Of a stretch of 64,000 nucleotides of DNA, positions 12,709 to 23,781 are shown in pieces (position 1 is the first letter of the stretch; each line of letters opens with the position of its first letter). Source of the DNA: Lithobates sylvaticus. Its lineage: Eukaryota > Chordata > Amphibia > Anura > Ranidae. The notes beneath the pieces were generated by a model. It was given only the letters and a program-made list of their open reading frames with translations. It searched no databases and was not told the origin of the DNA. The position numbers were made by a program, and so were the translations under genes. The stretch is taken from positions 579,447,955 through 579,511,954 of the forward strand of contig CM053029.1 in NCBI GenBank assembly GCA_028564925.1. Reading direction: 5' to 3'.

Positions 12709-13523
12709 GAGTGACGACCTGCAATCAGTCTGGTGTGAGAGAAGATGGAGCCTCTTGTAGTACCAGAGCCTGGGGACCTAGATGGCATCTGCTGCAGTTC
12801 CGGATACTTTGGACTTCACGACCAGATTGCACTCCCCTTAATATACGTACTCCTCAGGCCCCCAATTTTCTACGCTTGGACAATGATGGTTGCCGTGGGG
12901 GGCCAAGACTTTGCAAATTCCCCAAGTTTCACCATGGCTGCGTTCCTCTTTGGTTTGTTGGTGTGACCTAAATAAAGGTTTTTTTGATTTGAAATAATCA
13001 TTGACTATTGTGTTTTACTTTGCTACAATGACAGTTTTTCTTTGAGTAGGCTGGTACATTTCACTAATCCTAAAGTAGAATTAACAAGGGGCAACAACAA
13101 CAAACAACCTCCTAGTAAATTTAAGCAAGAAATACAAATGTAAATAATGTGTTTTTGGTAATTTGAGACACACAACCCCCCTCCAAAAAAAAAAAAAAAA
13201 AACATTCAAATATGTATTCCCCCCAAAAAAAAAAAAAAGAAAAATCATGGTAAAAAAATAACAAAGATTCTTTTCCGTTCAGAGTAAAAATAAACATGTA
13301 GTGTATAAATGCTGCAAAGTAATAAAGAAGTAAGTTTGTGAGAAGTGCGGGTGAATAGGAGCAGCTAAAAGATGTCATTCTTGTTGCATTGTAAAGAAAA
13401 AGAGAATGCGCTGCATTAAAGACATTTTAACATTGCAGCGTGACGAATGTGCTGTGTCGATTAGGAAAGGTAGTTTTACCTGACCGAGCGCTTCCGTCAC
13501 AGAATTTCTTCTGAGCATGCGTA
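12709..13523 (+). other. Harbinger 3' region
   Basis: MADF gene 3' UTR with AATAAA near 12970-12975, then A- and T-rich sequence with long A runs (13180-13240). No gene is seen. Apparent minus-strand frames are made of homopolymers. Confidence 0.65.
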
Positions 13524-13733
13524 GCACTTTGTCCGTCGGACAAGCGTACACACGCTCGGATTTGGTGTGATCGGACCGGGTTGACGGGAAATCTTTCCAG
13601 CAGGAGATAAGACTTTGTCCGACGGACAAACCGACGAACACTGTCCGATGGTGCATACACACGGTCTGATTTTTCAACAACCTTGTCCGATCGGACCAAA
13701 TTGATGAAAAAGTCCGACCGTGTGTATGGGGCT
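13524..13733 (+). repeat. Harbinger right end, shared with the MITEs
   Basis: Subterminal and terminal sequence with GTCCGATCGGAC-type motifs ending GTGTATGGGGCT. It closely matches the first ~210 bp of the MITE at 3824 in reverse orientation and the right half of the MITE at 44086. This ties both MITEs to the autonomous element. Confidence 0.85.
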
Positions 13734-13736
13734 TTA

Positions 13737-13995
13737 GGGTTGTCCATCTGACTTTTATTGCAATAAATTTGTATCTGGAGACCTCTTAGCAGTGGTGTGG
13801 TGCTTCAATTCCAATTGTTGTTACTTTACAACATGGAGGCAGACAGTACAGTTACAATATTATTCAATACAGGAGGAATCAGAGGGCTCTGCTCTTTAGA
13901 GCTTACAATCTATAGGGAGGGTCAAGTGATACAAAAGGTAATAACTGTGGGGGATGAGTTGAGGGAGAAAGAAACATTTCAGTTTATTAGTTAAA
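13737..13995 (-). repeat. Tail of the split repeat and LINE 3'-end fragment (reverse)
   Basis: 13737-13810 continues the repeat interrupted at 6106. From ~13825 the minus strand reads a LINE-type 3' untranslated end, with ATTGTAAGCTCTAAAGAGCA and CCTGTATTGAATAATATTGT motifs. Similar sequence occurs at 47240-47330. Confidence 0.5.
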
Positions 13996-14285
13996 GGGAA
14001 GATAAGCCTCTCTGAAACACTTCATTAGACTCTTATATGGGAAAGTTGGAGGGGAGCCTATTTTCTTCCAGTATACTCTCCTGGTCATCTGTGGTTTTAC
14101 TGACATTAGGTGTCGGCAGGTGGTAAATTGATGGCTAGGTTTCTTAAAGTGTATATCCTTTTGATTGTAGCCATATTAGTGCACTTGCAACATAAACAAT
14201 TGGGTACTGTCTGTGATTAAAAAAATAATTATTTACAAAATTAGAATTTTCAGGACAAGCTTTGGGTGTACTACTTGGACATTAG
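13996..14285. other. No recognised feature
   Basis: A mixed AT-rich stretch with no convincing coding or repeat structure. Confidence 0.5.
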
Positions 14286-14692
14286 AAGAAGGTACACCCA
14301 AACGCTTGTCCAGACATTTTGAATGTTATTGCTCCTCTCCAGGATTTCTCCAGAGCCTCTCCCATCCTCTGGAACTCGCTACCTCCACCGGTTCAGCTAT
14401 CCCCTACTCTTGCTACCTTCAGGCGATCCCTGAAAACTCATCTCTCCAGGGAAGCCTATCACATCTACAACTAATCTCCTACCACTTCCATCAGCTCATT
14501 CCCTACAGGTACAACCTTTCGTACCACCTGCCCCACCCTATTAGATTGTAAGCTCTTCTGAGCAGGGCCCTCTTAATCCTCTTGTATTTTATTGTATTAT
14601 AACTTTATTTTCTCCTTTTTATATTGTAAAGTGCTGTGTAAACTGTTGGCGCTATATACATCCTGTATAATAATAATAATATTGCGACTAAA
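14286..14692 (+). mobile_element. L2/CR1-type LINE 3' end
   Basis: Conceptual translation around 14340-14480 gives the typical last residues of an L2-like ORF2: DFSRASPILWNSLPPPVQ and SPTLATFRRSLKTHL. A 3' UTR follows with AGATTGTAAGCTCTTCTGAG and GTTGGCGCTATATACATCCT, then a (TAA)n tail. The copy is 5'-truncated and non-functional. Confidence 0.75.
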
Positions 14693-14961
14693 AAAGTATC
14701 ATAGACAGTACTTCTTTGTTTTTATTATAGTGTATTTTTTTTTTGTTGAAAAATATACTTTATTTTATATAAAATATCTAAAAAACAAAATACTTAATCA
14801 GGGATATATTCCACCCTGGACTGCGCCGCCGCGCATAAATACACCTCATTACAATACAGTTCCAATCCTACAATAAATACATTCACCCTGCGGTATGATG
14901 CCAAATGTGTTGCACAGAGCAAAGTTCCCCGACACACCACGTCATGCATGACACCACTTAC

Positions 14962-15135
14962 CCCGAAGTGAAAGTCTTCTTCCTCCTCGAAATCCATGAG
15001 GATAAAGTCTCTGAGCAGACTGTGGACCAGTCTGCGACAGTCCTCGATGGGCATGCTCTCTCGCTGGTGGATGAGGCACTTTCTGGCGCACCATAAAGCG
15101 TCCCCCAGGTTCACAACATTTTCAGATCCCCGCAT
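14962..15135 (-). CDS. Candidate 58-codon exon of an unidentified gene
   Basis: The minus-strand frame begins MRGSENVVNLGDALWCARKC and ends DFEEEEDFHFG at a strong donor G|GTAAGT, exactly in phase 0. The composition looks protein-like (amphipathic, charged, not repeat-derived), and the reading continues past the donor into unlike sequence. No downstream exon was found in the adjacent repeats. It could be a host exon, a pseudogene exon or part of an unknown transposon gene. The protein family is not recognised. Confidence 0.35.
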
Positions 15136-15562
15136 TCCAGGGATTTTTTTAGTGCAGCAGTCCTTTTAGTGCAACCTTCAAAAACACATCATCCGTCAGG
15201 CACCATTAGGGCTAGTTTACATGGCTTCGGACACGCTTTGTTAAAGAGGAAGTAAAGGCAATCAAAAAAAAATGCACCCTGCAAGGCAAAGGCATAATGA
15301 GCTAGTATGCATAGCATACTAGCTCATTATGAATAACTTACCTGAGAACGAAGCCCGAAAAGCGGTCCTCCTTCTTCATCTTCACCGCTGCCATGTATCC
15401 CAAAGTGACTTCCGGGTCTCACTGCTCCGGCGCTGTGATTTGCCGGAGCCGCGATGACGTCACTCCCGCGCATGCGCACGGGAGCCGCCACAAGCAGCAT
15501 ATCAACGTTAGCTGCAGCGTGCTCAGTGCACCTAGACAGCGATGCCTGTCTTTTAGCAAATA

Positions 15563-17193
15563 CAGTGCCTTGCGAAAGTATTCGGCCCCCTTGAACTTTT
15601 CAAAATTTTGCCACATTTCAGGCTTCAAACATAAAGATATAAAATTTTAATTTTTTGTGAAGAATCACCAACAAGTGGGACACAATTGTGAAGTGGAACG
15701 AAATCTATTGGATATTTTAAACTTTTTTAGCAAATAAAAAACTGAAAAGTGGTGCGTGCAAAATTATTCGGCCCCTTTACTTTCAGTGCAGCAAACTCAC
15801 TCCAGAAATTCAGCGAGGATCTCTGAATGATCCAATGTTGTCCTAAATGACTGATGGTGATAAATAGAATCCACCTGTGTGTAATCAAGTCTCTGTATAA
15901 ATGCACCTGCTTTGTGATAGTCTCAGGGTTCTGTTGAAAGCGCAGAGAGCATCATGAAGACCAAGGAACACACCAGTCAGGTCCGTAATACTGTTGTGGA
16001 GAAGTTTAAAGCCGGATTTGGATACAAAAAGATTTCCCAAGCTTTAAACATCCCAAGGAGCACTGTGCAAGCGATCATTTTGAAATGGAAGGAGTATCAG
16101 ACCACTGCAAATCTACCAAGACCTGGCTGTCCCTCTAAACTTTCAGCTCAGACAAGGATAAGACTGATCAGAGATGCAGCCAAGAGGCCCATGATCACTC
16201 TGGATGAACTGCAGAGAACTACAGCTGAGGTGGGAGAGTCTGTCCATAGGACAACAATCAATCGTACACTGCACAAATCTGGCCTTTATGGAAGAGTGGC
16301 AAGAAGAAAGCCATTTCTCAAAGATATCCATAAAAAGTCTCGTCTAAAGTTTGCCACAAGCCACCTGGGAGACACCAAACATGTGGAAGAAGGTGCTCTG
16401 GTCCGATGAAACCAAAATCTAACTTTTTGGCCACAATGCAAAACGATATGTTACGCCAAGTAAAAGCAACACAGCTCATCACCCTCAACACACCATCCCC
16501 ACTGTCAAACATGGTGGTGGCAGCATCATGGTTTGGGCCTGCTTTTCTTCAGCAGGGACAGGGAAGATGGTTAAAATTGAGGGGAAGATGGATTCAGCCA
16601 AATACAGGACCATTCTGGATGAAAACCTGTTGGAGTCTGCAAAAGACCTGAGACTGGGACGGAGATTTATCTTCCAACAAGACCATGATCCCAAACATAC
16701 AGCAAAATCTACAAAGGAATGGTTCACAAATAAACGTATCCAGGTGTTAGAATGGCCAAGTCAAAGTCCAGACCTGAATCCAATCGAGAATCTGTGGAAA
16801 GAGCTGAAAACTACTGTTCACAAACGCTCTCCATCCAACCTCACTGAGCTCGAGCTGTTTTGCAAGGAAGAATGGGCAAGAATTTCAGTCTCTCGATGTG
16901 CAAAACTGATAGAGACCTACCCCAAGCGACTTGCAGCTGTAATCGCAGCAAAAGGTGGCTCTACAAAGTATTAACGCAAGGGGGCCGAATAATTTTGCAC
17001 GCCCCACTTTTCATTTTTTTATTAGTTAAAAAAGTTTCAAAAATCCAATAGATTTCGTTCCACTTCACAATTGTGTCCCACTTGTTGGTGATTCTTCACA
17101 AAAAATTAAAATTTTATATCTTTATGTTTGAAGCCTGAAATGTGGCAAAAGGTTGAAAAGTTCAAGGGGGCCAAATACTTTCGCAAGGCACTG
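15563..17193 (+). mobile_element. Tc1-like transposon, decayed, 1631 bp
   Basis: The ends are CAGTGCCTTGCGAAAGTATT and its inverse, flanked by TA on both sides. It is a different subfamily from the copy at 3757. It is full length but its transposase is broken, and it was inserted inside a type A module. Confidence 0.93.
15954..16974 (+). pseudogene. Tc1 transposase pseudogene
   Basis: The frame starts MKTKEHTSQVRNTVVEKFKA at 15954 and reads through both helix-turn-helix regions and the GRP-like linker to about residue 140. Near 16380 the frame slips, giving HVEEGALVR and a stop instead of MWKKVLWSDETK. In the restored register a stop replaces the residue after DETKI (expected E of the ELFG motif). 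From 16528 the second half is open: MVWACFSSAGTG, FQQDHDPKHT (second D) and [11 protein letters not shown] (E), ending AAKGGSTKY. At least two lesions are seen. Confidence 0.93.
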
Positions 17194-17304
17194 TATCTCC
17201 AAAACCGTGTAGGTTTAGGAGATATTTCTTGGACCTACAGGTAAGCCTTAATCTAGGCTTACCTGTAGGTCAAAGTGGTTTGTAAGGGTTTACAACCACT
17301 TTAA

Positions 17305-18201
17305 CCGCTTGCCGACCGGTGCACGACGATGTACGTCGACAGAATGGCACGGACAGGCATAAGGGCGTACAGGTACGTCCCCTTTAAGATGGCGCCGTGC
17401 CATCGGGACCCCCGTGAGGCCGGTCGCGGGTCCCGCGGACTCGATCGCCGCGGGGATACCCGCAATCGTCTCACGGGAAGGCTGAATGGGGAGATGCGGA
17501 AATAAACAGCATCTCCCCGTTCTGCCTAGCAACTAGTGACGCCGATCTCTGCTCCCTGTGATTGGAGCAGAGATCAGCATTCACTAGCTGACAGCCACGC
17601 CCCCCCACAGTTAGAAACACACCTCTAGGCACATGTAACCCCTACACTGCCACCTAGTGGTTAACCCCTTCACTGCCAGTGTCATTTACACAGGAATCAA
17701 TGCATTTAAATAGCACTGATTGCTGTATAAATGACAATGGTCCCAAAAATGTGTCAAAAATGTCTGATGTGTCCGCCATAATGTCGTAGTCACAATAAAA
17801 ATCGCTGATCGCCGTCATTACTAAAAAAAAAAAAATTATTAATAAAAATGCTATAAAACTATCCCCTATCTTGTAAACGCTATAACTTCTGCGCAAACCA
17901 ATCAATAATCGCTTATTGCGATTTTTTTACCAAAAATATGTAGAAGAATATATATCGGCCTAAACTGAGGAAAAATAATTTTTTTATATATTTTTGGGGA
18001 TATTTATTATAGCAAAAAATAAAAAAGAATGTGTTTTTTTTTCAAAATTGACGCTCTTTTTTGTTTATAGCGCAGAAAATAAAAACCGCAGAGGAGATCA
18101 AATACCACCAAAAGAAAGCTCTATTTGTGGGAAAAAAGGACGTCAATTTTGTTTGGGAGCCACGTCGCACGACCGCGCAAATTGGTCCAGTCTGAAAGTG
18201 G
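17305..18201 (+). mobile_element. TTAA module type B (897 bp)
   Basis: It shares its left TTAA (17301-17304) with the preceding type A module and has TTAA at 18202-18205 on the right. It begins CCGCTTGCCGACC and ends CTGAAAGTGG. Hallmarks are the GTACAGGTACGT palindrome near the left end, a CTAGTGGTTAACCCCTTCAC segment, and a right half with CAAACCAATCAATAA and CAAATACCACCAAAAGAAAG. Several further copies occur here (59387-60397 is the cleanest). No coding sequence. Confidence 0.7.
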
Positions 18202-18554
18202 TTAAAGCTCTCTGAACGCCAGTCAAAGCTCCTGTCACTAAATAAAATGGTTAGCTTACAGTCCTGTTTACAGCTTGCTTTTGCTTGGTGCATTCGATGA
18301 GGCTTCAGTGAGGCTTTGGTGGAGCTTCCATGGGGCTTCAATGAGCCTTTGGTGAGGCTTTGATGAGGCTTTGTGGGGCTTCTATGAGGCTTTGGTGGGG
18401 CTTCAGTGGGGCTTCAAGTGAGCTTTGCCATAGAACTCTATGGAGGCTTTGAAGATGCTTTTAAGCACCACTAAAGCGACATGGGGTATCATTTTTGAAG
18501 AAAAGCCAAAGCAAAGCAAAAGCAAGGTGTAAACAAGGTGTAAACAGGAGTTAA

Positions 18555-19195
18555 CAACGAGGGGGCGGGGAGGGGTTAAGTGAGCCCTGTGTGTGTTTTA
18601 TAACTGTCTGGGAGCGTGGCTTGGCGTGTGACATCACTGATCGTCTTTCCCTATGACAGGGAACAGACGATCAGTGACATTGTCACTAGGAAACACGGGA
18701 AGAGGTGACCAAGAGGTCACTTGGGGGCTAAGAATATGCATGCATCATAGATGCTAGGGGGAGTACAACTGGGGGGATCCATAGTGGAGAAGGATCTGGG
18801 GGTTTTGGTAGATCTCATCTGGAATATGCAGTTCAGTTTTGGGCACCAGTTCTCAAAAAGGATATCGGGGAACTGGAGAAAATTCAGAGAAGGGCAACCA
18901 AACTGATAATAATTGGGTGAGTTGGATTGTACGATGTTTTTTTTTTTTATTTATTATTTCTTTTTTTTATTTTTTGTGGTTGAACTGGTTGGACTTGTGT
19001 CTTTTTTCAGCCTAGCTAACTATGTAACTATGTTTACACAGACCTCTCCCTGTTCTTCAGCTCTGTGACCTGATCGCCGGACACCAGCGGCGATCGGGTC
19101 CCGCTGGGCTCTTAAAGGGCAACGTACCTGTATGTTGATGTGCCCAGCTGTGCCATTCTGCCGACGTATATGTGCAGGAGGCGGTCCTTAAGCGG
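18555..19195 (-). mobile_element. TTAA module type B remnant, split by a LINE tail
   Basis: The reverse-oriented type B left end reads to 19195 (GGCGGTCCTTAAGCGG then TTAA). The part before the LINE (18600-18720) carries an inverted repeat around TCACTGATCGTC and GACGATCAGTGA. A LINE 3' end interrupts it at about 18770-19031. Confidence 0.5.
18770..19031 (+). mobile_element. CR1/L2-type LINE 3' fragment
   Basis: Translation near 18815-18912 gives [20 protein letters not shown] followed by [10 protein letters not shown], the well-known C-terminal region of LINE reverse transcriptases. A 3' UTR tail with GTTGAACTGGTTGGACTTGT and TATGTAACTATG follows. The same tail occurs at 30780-30862. Confidence 0.75.
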
Positions 19196-19198
19196 TTA

Positions 19199-19950
19199 AG
19201 CTTTGAGTAGTGAAGGGATGTGTTGCTTATATTTTGTTCTGGAAGCCATCAGGACTGAAAGAGGAAATACCTAAATTTTGAGTTGTCACAAAAACTGGAA
19301 ATAGAATGGAATGGCCAATTGTTCTTGTGACAACTGTGTAAAAACAACCTTGTCGTAATTTTTAAATAATTACAGTGCCACCATCCACTAACAGAAATAG
19401 AAGAGACAATGTAAATGAAACAGTGTGTGTTAGGTATCACTTCAAAGACATAAACATGATGGAGAATGAGGAAGCTCTCGCTATACTTCCATTTATAGAT
19501 TGAAACAGGTCATGTGGGTGGAGATAGGGGCGGAGTTTTATTAAATGTATGCTGCCATGATGGCGTTAGGAAAGAGGATTTCCCTCACTTTGGAGAGATT
19601 TTCTCTTACTTCCTTCTGCATCTATAGAACAGGCTTTTAAGGAAAATCTCCCCAGAGGGACACAGATGGGGAAAAACACACACACAATAAAAAAAAACAA
19701 AAAAAAAAAAAAAAACGCAAGATTTAAACCTACACCGCAAAATTTAAAATTGGTTATAGATGTACTTGCAGTTTGCTAGATAACTAGTGATTATACTGCA
19801 GCTTCACATGTGTATCTTGCCCCTAGGCTATCACTATTATTAAACCTCAAGATCATAATTTGTATGTACAGTATTCTACTAATTGTTTTTTAAATGATTT
19901 CTAATATTATTTAAATCTGTCAATTTAAAAACTATTTAAGTCTGCCAAGA
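19199..19950. other. No recognised gene; AT-rich
   Basis: Contains an A/CA-rich stretch (19675-19715). No repeat or exon was recognised. Confidence 0.5.
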
Positions 19951-20722
19951 AACTGAAAAACAGGTGACCATGCTTATTAAAAAAAAAAAAAATCTACAAT
20001 TTAAACTTCTTAATACCATCATGTTACTGCTGCCCATACCAACCAATTAGAATATGTTTCACTCTTCCTGTCAATTTTTAAAATAATAGTTCGAATTCGA
20101 TTTTTTGCTCTAATAGGTTAAATTAGTTCTTATTTCATGCATTTTTATAGCTCATGAAGCCCGTTATGTCACTATTATAAAAAAAAAAAAACACACATTA
20201 AACACAAAAACTGAAAAACAGGTGACCATGCCTATTAAAAAAAAAAAATCTTACAATTTAAACTTCTTAATACATCATGTAACTGCTGCCCATACCAACC
20301 AATTAGAATATGTTTCACTTTGCCTGTCAATTTTTTAAATAATAGTTTGAATTAAATTTTTTGCTCTAATAGGTTAATTTAGTTCTAATTTCATGGATTT
20401 TTATAGCTCATGAAGCCTGTTATGTTACTATAAAAAAAAAAAATAAAAAAAAAAACATTAAACACAAAAACTGAAAAACAGGTGACCATGCTTATTAAAA
20501 AAAAAAAATTACAATTTAAACTTCTTAATACATCATTTTACTGCTGCCCATACCAACCAATTAGAATATGTTTCACTCTTCCTGTCAATTTTTTAAATAA
20601 TAGTTTGAATTCGATTTTTTGCTCTAATAGGTTAAATTAGTTCTTATTTCATGCTTTTTTATAGCTCATGAAGCCCGTTATGTCACTATAAAAAAACAAA
20701 AAAAAAAACACATTAAACACAT
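19951..20722. repeat. Three tandem copies of a ~255-bp AT-rich unit
   Basis: Units start with CTGAAAAACAGGTGACCATG near 19951, 20208 and 20467. They share AACCAATTAGAATATGTTTC and AGCTCATGAAGCC, each ending in an A-rich linker. The copies differ by a few per cent and in A-run length, suggesting a local duplication of moderate age. Confidence 0.9.
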
Positions 20723-22535
20723 CCTATACATTTTAATGCTGCCATAATATAGGTAAAACAGTTGAAAACTTTTTTGTTTTCTTTTATTGTATTTTTTTTT
20801 TTTTTATGATGCCGAGAAAAGAATAGCACCGATATACTTTTAATTACATTCAATTTGTCATTTTTATATGCTTTTATGATATGAACATTTTTTCCTTGAT
20901 CATTTTTATATGACGCCATAACTTTTATAAAATTGGTGTACAAGTAGTTTATGCAGATAAAAGATTTTATTATAGTGTAAGTGACTTGTGTCGAAACTCT
21001 AATTTTTTTTTTTTTTTATGCCTTACTTTGCCAGCGTGGAAAAGGTTAACATGCTCATGAAGTCTTTGGAAATTAAATTATATTTATCCTGTCGGTGGAG
21101 TATCTTCTTCGCAGTTTTTTTTTTTTTTTTTTTGGGGGGGGGGGTGGTTTATTTTTAGTTTGTTGCAAGATAAAAATAATAAACCATCTTACACATGTGA
21201 AGCATAGGATTACATGTCAGTGACAGAAAGGTCCTCATTGATGTACTCTTAATTTAATTGTATCAAAAGCACGTATGGCATCCCGCCTTAATCAGTGCAG
21301 CTAATAACCTCCTCCACGACCTTCAAGCTCAAAGGTTAATGCTATACGGCCTAATGGGTTTGTTGGAAGGTGGGGCCTGGGTAGTACATGGTGTCATCCC
21401 AAGCACTTCGGTGATTATATAAATAAATAAATTAAAAAAAAATAATAATTAATTCGGAAGTGCATCCTGCCAAAACCCGACAATGAGCTTCCTAGCAGGT
21501 CGCCGACGATGCGTTAATCAGGGTCAGAACCAACAAGCTGTGGCCTGAACCCAACCGTTCACTGGGAAAAAGTGCATGCTCTCCTTATGCCCTTTCATTC
21601 ATTTCTCTTTCAGTTAGAAAGAAGACCCTCATAAACATGCATAGCAATTTTCCAGTACATTAACCTAAGGGGATCCTTATATCCACTAGGACGAGAAAGT
21701 AGAAAATTAGAGGGAAAGAGAAAAAAAAAAAGAAGAAGAGAAACACTAAGAGCCTACAGCAGAAGATGGATGGGTTCAGGACAAGAGTGGGCAGTTTTCC
21801 CACTGTAATGGCCTATATACCTCTAACAATGGCTTCATTGAGTACGGCGCTTGACATCAGCCCCATAAACTAGTAGCTGGGCACAAAAGATCTGACACTT
21901 GAAAGTGCCAATCCCTACCCTTTCTGGATTACAGCTGCCCACAGGGGCTGGGCCAAACAGTCATGTCCTTTTGTTGCCTGGAAAGACACAGAAGCTGGAG
22001 ATAAATTGGACAGGCTTCAATTTGGTTGCACCATTTTTGTGCATTTCCCCAAAGGCACCATTCTTTTTTTTTTTTTTCAAACGGGCTGATAAAATAAAAA
22101 AAAAAAAAAAAAAAAACACAACTCCTTCTCTTTAGTAATAGCGAATGGAATCTTGTGGGTTTGCGAAAAAGAGAATGGAGGCATTTCATTAGTATTTCTG
22201 TCACAGGAAATGGATTTGTCTTTCGCAGTGCTTTCCTTTTTTTTTTTTTTTATTATTACGGGAATAGGAAAAAAAAAGGCTACACCTGGAAAAACAAAAA
22301 AACATGCGTGTTCCTGTATATCGTCTCTGTTACACACAACTGGTCTGATGAATACAATAAAAAAAAAGATTGCCGGTCATGTCTGAGTAATTTAAAGGAA
22401 AATTCCACTTTGAGACACTTTTTTTTCGCTATTCTTTCTCCACAATCCAAGTATGTTTTAAATAATTTTTTTTGTAAAATTCCTTTTAATATATATATTT
22501 GACCGGTTTGCGCAAAAGTTATAGTGTCTACATTA
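20723..22535. other. AT-rich intergenic, no recognised gene
   Basis: Contains homopolymer runs (T near 21115, G near 21135, A near 22095, T near 22240). The stretch 21840-22060 looks single-copy but shows no splice-flanked exon. Small frames here are built on A or T runs. Confidence 0.5.
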
Positions 22536-22830
22536 AACACTTCAGCCACGGAAGGTTTACTCCGCCTTCATGACCAGGCCATTTTTTTTTGTGATAGGGC
22601 ACTGCGTTACTTTAACTGACAATTGCGCCGTTACACCCAAACAAAATTGATGTCTTTTTTTACCACAAATAGAGCTTTCTTTTGGTGGTATTTGATCACC
22701 TCTGCGGTTTTTATTTTTTGCACTAGAAACAGAGACCGACAATTTTGAAAAAAAAAAAACAATATTTTTTGCTATAATAAATGTCCCCCCCAAAAAAAAA
22801 AAATTCTTCATCAGTTTAGGCCGATATGTA
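22536..22830 (-). mobile_element. TTAA module type B, right-end fragment, reverse
   Basis: Reverse-complement type B sequence: GACAATTGCGCCGTTACACC, CTTTCTTTTGGTGGTATTTG and the TTTAGGCCGATATGTATTC segment are recognisable. The left flank ends ACACTTCAGCCACGG, a diverged form of the module tip. Confidence 0.6.
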
Positions 22831-23400
22831 TTCTTCTACATATTTTTGGTATAAAAAAAATCGCCATAAGCGTATATTGATTGGTTTGCTCAAAAGTTAT
22901 AGCGTCTAAAAAATAGGGGATAGATTTATGGCATTTTCATTATTTTTTTTTTTTTTTACTAGTGATGGTAAAAAAAAAAAACAATATTTTTTACTTTATG
23001 CTATAAAATATATCTGATAAAAAATAAAAAATAAATCGAATTTATTCATCAATTTAGGCCAATATGTATTCTTCTACATATTTTTGGTATAAAAAAAATC
23101 GCCATAAGCGTATATTGATTGGTTTGCTCAAAGGTTATATCGTCTACAATATAGGGGATAGATTTATGCCATTTTCATTATTATTTTTTTTACTAGTAAT
23201 GGTAAAAAAAAATAAAAATATTTTTTACTTTATGCTATAAAATATATCTAATAAAAAATAAATCAAATGTATTCATCAATTTAGGCCAACATGTATTCTG
23301 CTACATATTTTTGGTAAAAAATAAATCCCGATAAGCGTATATTGATTGGTATGCGCAAAAGTTATAGAGTCTATATTTACTGAAATTTTATTAATTTTTT
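22815..23400. repeat. Tandem array of a ~228-bp segment of type B
   Basis: The segment from TTTAGGCC...TGTATTCTTCTACATA through the AAAAATCGCCATAAGCGTA region and the T/A runs is repeated in tandem about 2.6 times (starts near 22816, 23055 and 23280). It arose by local duplication inside a module B copy. Confidence 0.75.
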
Positions 23401-23482
23401 TTTAATAGTAATGAATAGTATTGGTAGTGATCAGCGATTTTTTTTGTGGGACTGCGACTTTGCGGCAAACAAATCTGACACT

Positions 23483-23781
23483 AAGCCCTGGTTCACGTTG
23501 GAGTGATCTAGCTTGCGCTTTGATATGTCAAATCGCATGCCAAATCCGCAGCAATTGCCGGCAATGGCACCGTCCGAATCGGTGCGACGCAGCACCGATT
23601 CCCAAAAGTAGTTTCTGTACTAGTTTTGGTGACTTCGGGGTGCGATTTCCATTGACATCTGTGCAGCAACCCGCACAGATGTCTCTGAAATCGCCCCCCG
23701 AAATCTGTACTGAGATGCGGGAATTAAATCAGCTGAACTCGCACGATTTTTATTTCCGCTGTCAGTGTGAACCTGGGCTAA
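23483..23781. mobile_element. MITE, ~299 bp, TAAGCCCTGGTTCAC ends
   Basis: The ends are CTAAGCCCTGGTTCACG and GTGTGAACCTGGGCTAAG, an imperfect inverted repeat. TGACAC flanks both sides, a likely target duplication. It interrupts type B sequence. The superfamily is not certain. Confidence 0.65.

Larger units (their letters stand above)
6107..13733 (+). mobile_element. PIF/Harbinger DNA transposon, 7.6 kb, three genes
   Basis: The terminal inverted repeats start AGCCCCATACACACGCTCGG (6107) and end GTGTGTATGGGGCT (13733). They are flanked by a perfect 3-bp target duplication TTA (6104-6106 and 13734-13736), as expected for Harbinger. Subterminal regions on both sides are dense in GTCCGAC/GTCGGAC-type motifs. 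The interior holds a HARBI1-like transposase (+, 6621-8779), a Myb/SANT-like gene (-, 9852-11208) and a MADF gene (+, 11522-12708). Two genes are open and the third has one frame slip, so the copy is probably young. Known Harbinger elements usually carry one transposase and one DNA-binding accessory gene; this copy has two accessory genes. Confidence 0.93.
15245..17300 (+). mobile_element. TTAA module type A, carrying a decayed Tc1
   Basis: Bounded by TTAA at 15241-15244 and 17301-17304. The ends are AGAGGAAGTAAAGG and the inverse of AGTGGTTGTAAACCC, an imperfect inverted repeat. A 39-bp perfect palindrome (15293-15331, arms CATAATGAGCTAGTATGC) lies near the left end. Donor-like CAG|GTAAG motifs point outward near both ends (15336-15346 reverse, 17238-17246 forward). 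The TTAA borders suggest piggyBac- or Kolobok-type mobilisation; no transposase is encoded. Confidence 0.7.
15207..18550. mobile_element. MITE-like outer element with two nested TTAA modules
   Basis: The outer element begins near AGGGCTAGTTTACATGGC (15208) and resumes at 18206 after two insertions, ending near GTGTAAACAGGAG (about 18550). Removing 15245-18205 joins ACACGCTTTG-TTAA to AGCTCTCTGAACG. The segment 18290-18430 is a GAGGCTT-type short tandem repeat. The family is unknown, and the ends are only roughly set. Confidence 0.55.

Noticed and set aside
13427-13747. Minus-strand frames at the Harbinger right end
   Set aside because: Terminal repeat sequence; the same frames appear in the non-coding MITEs.
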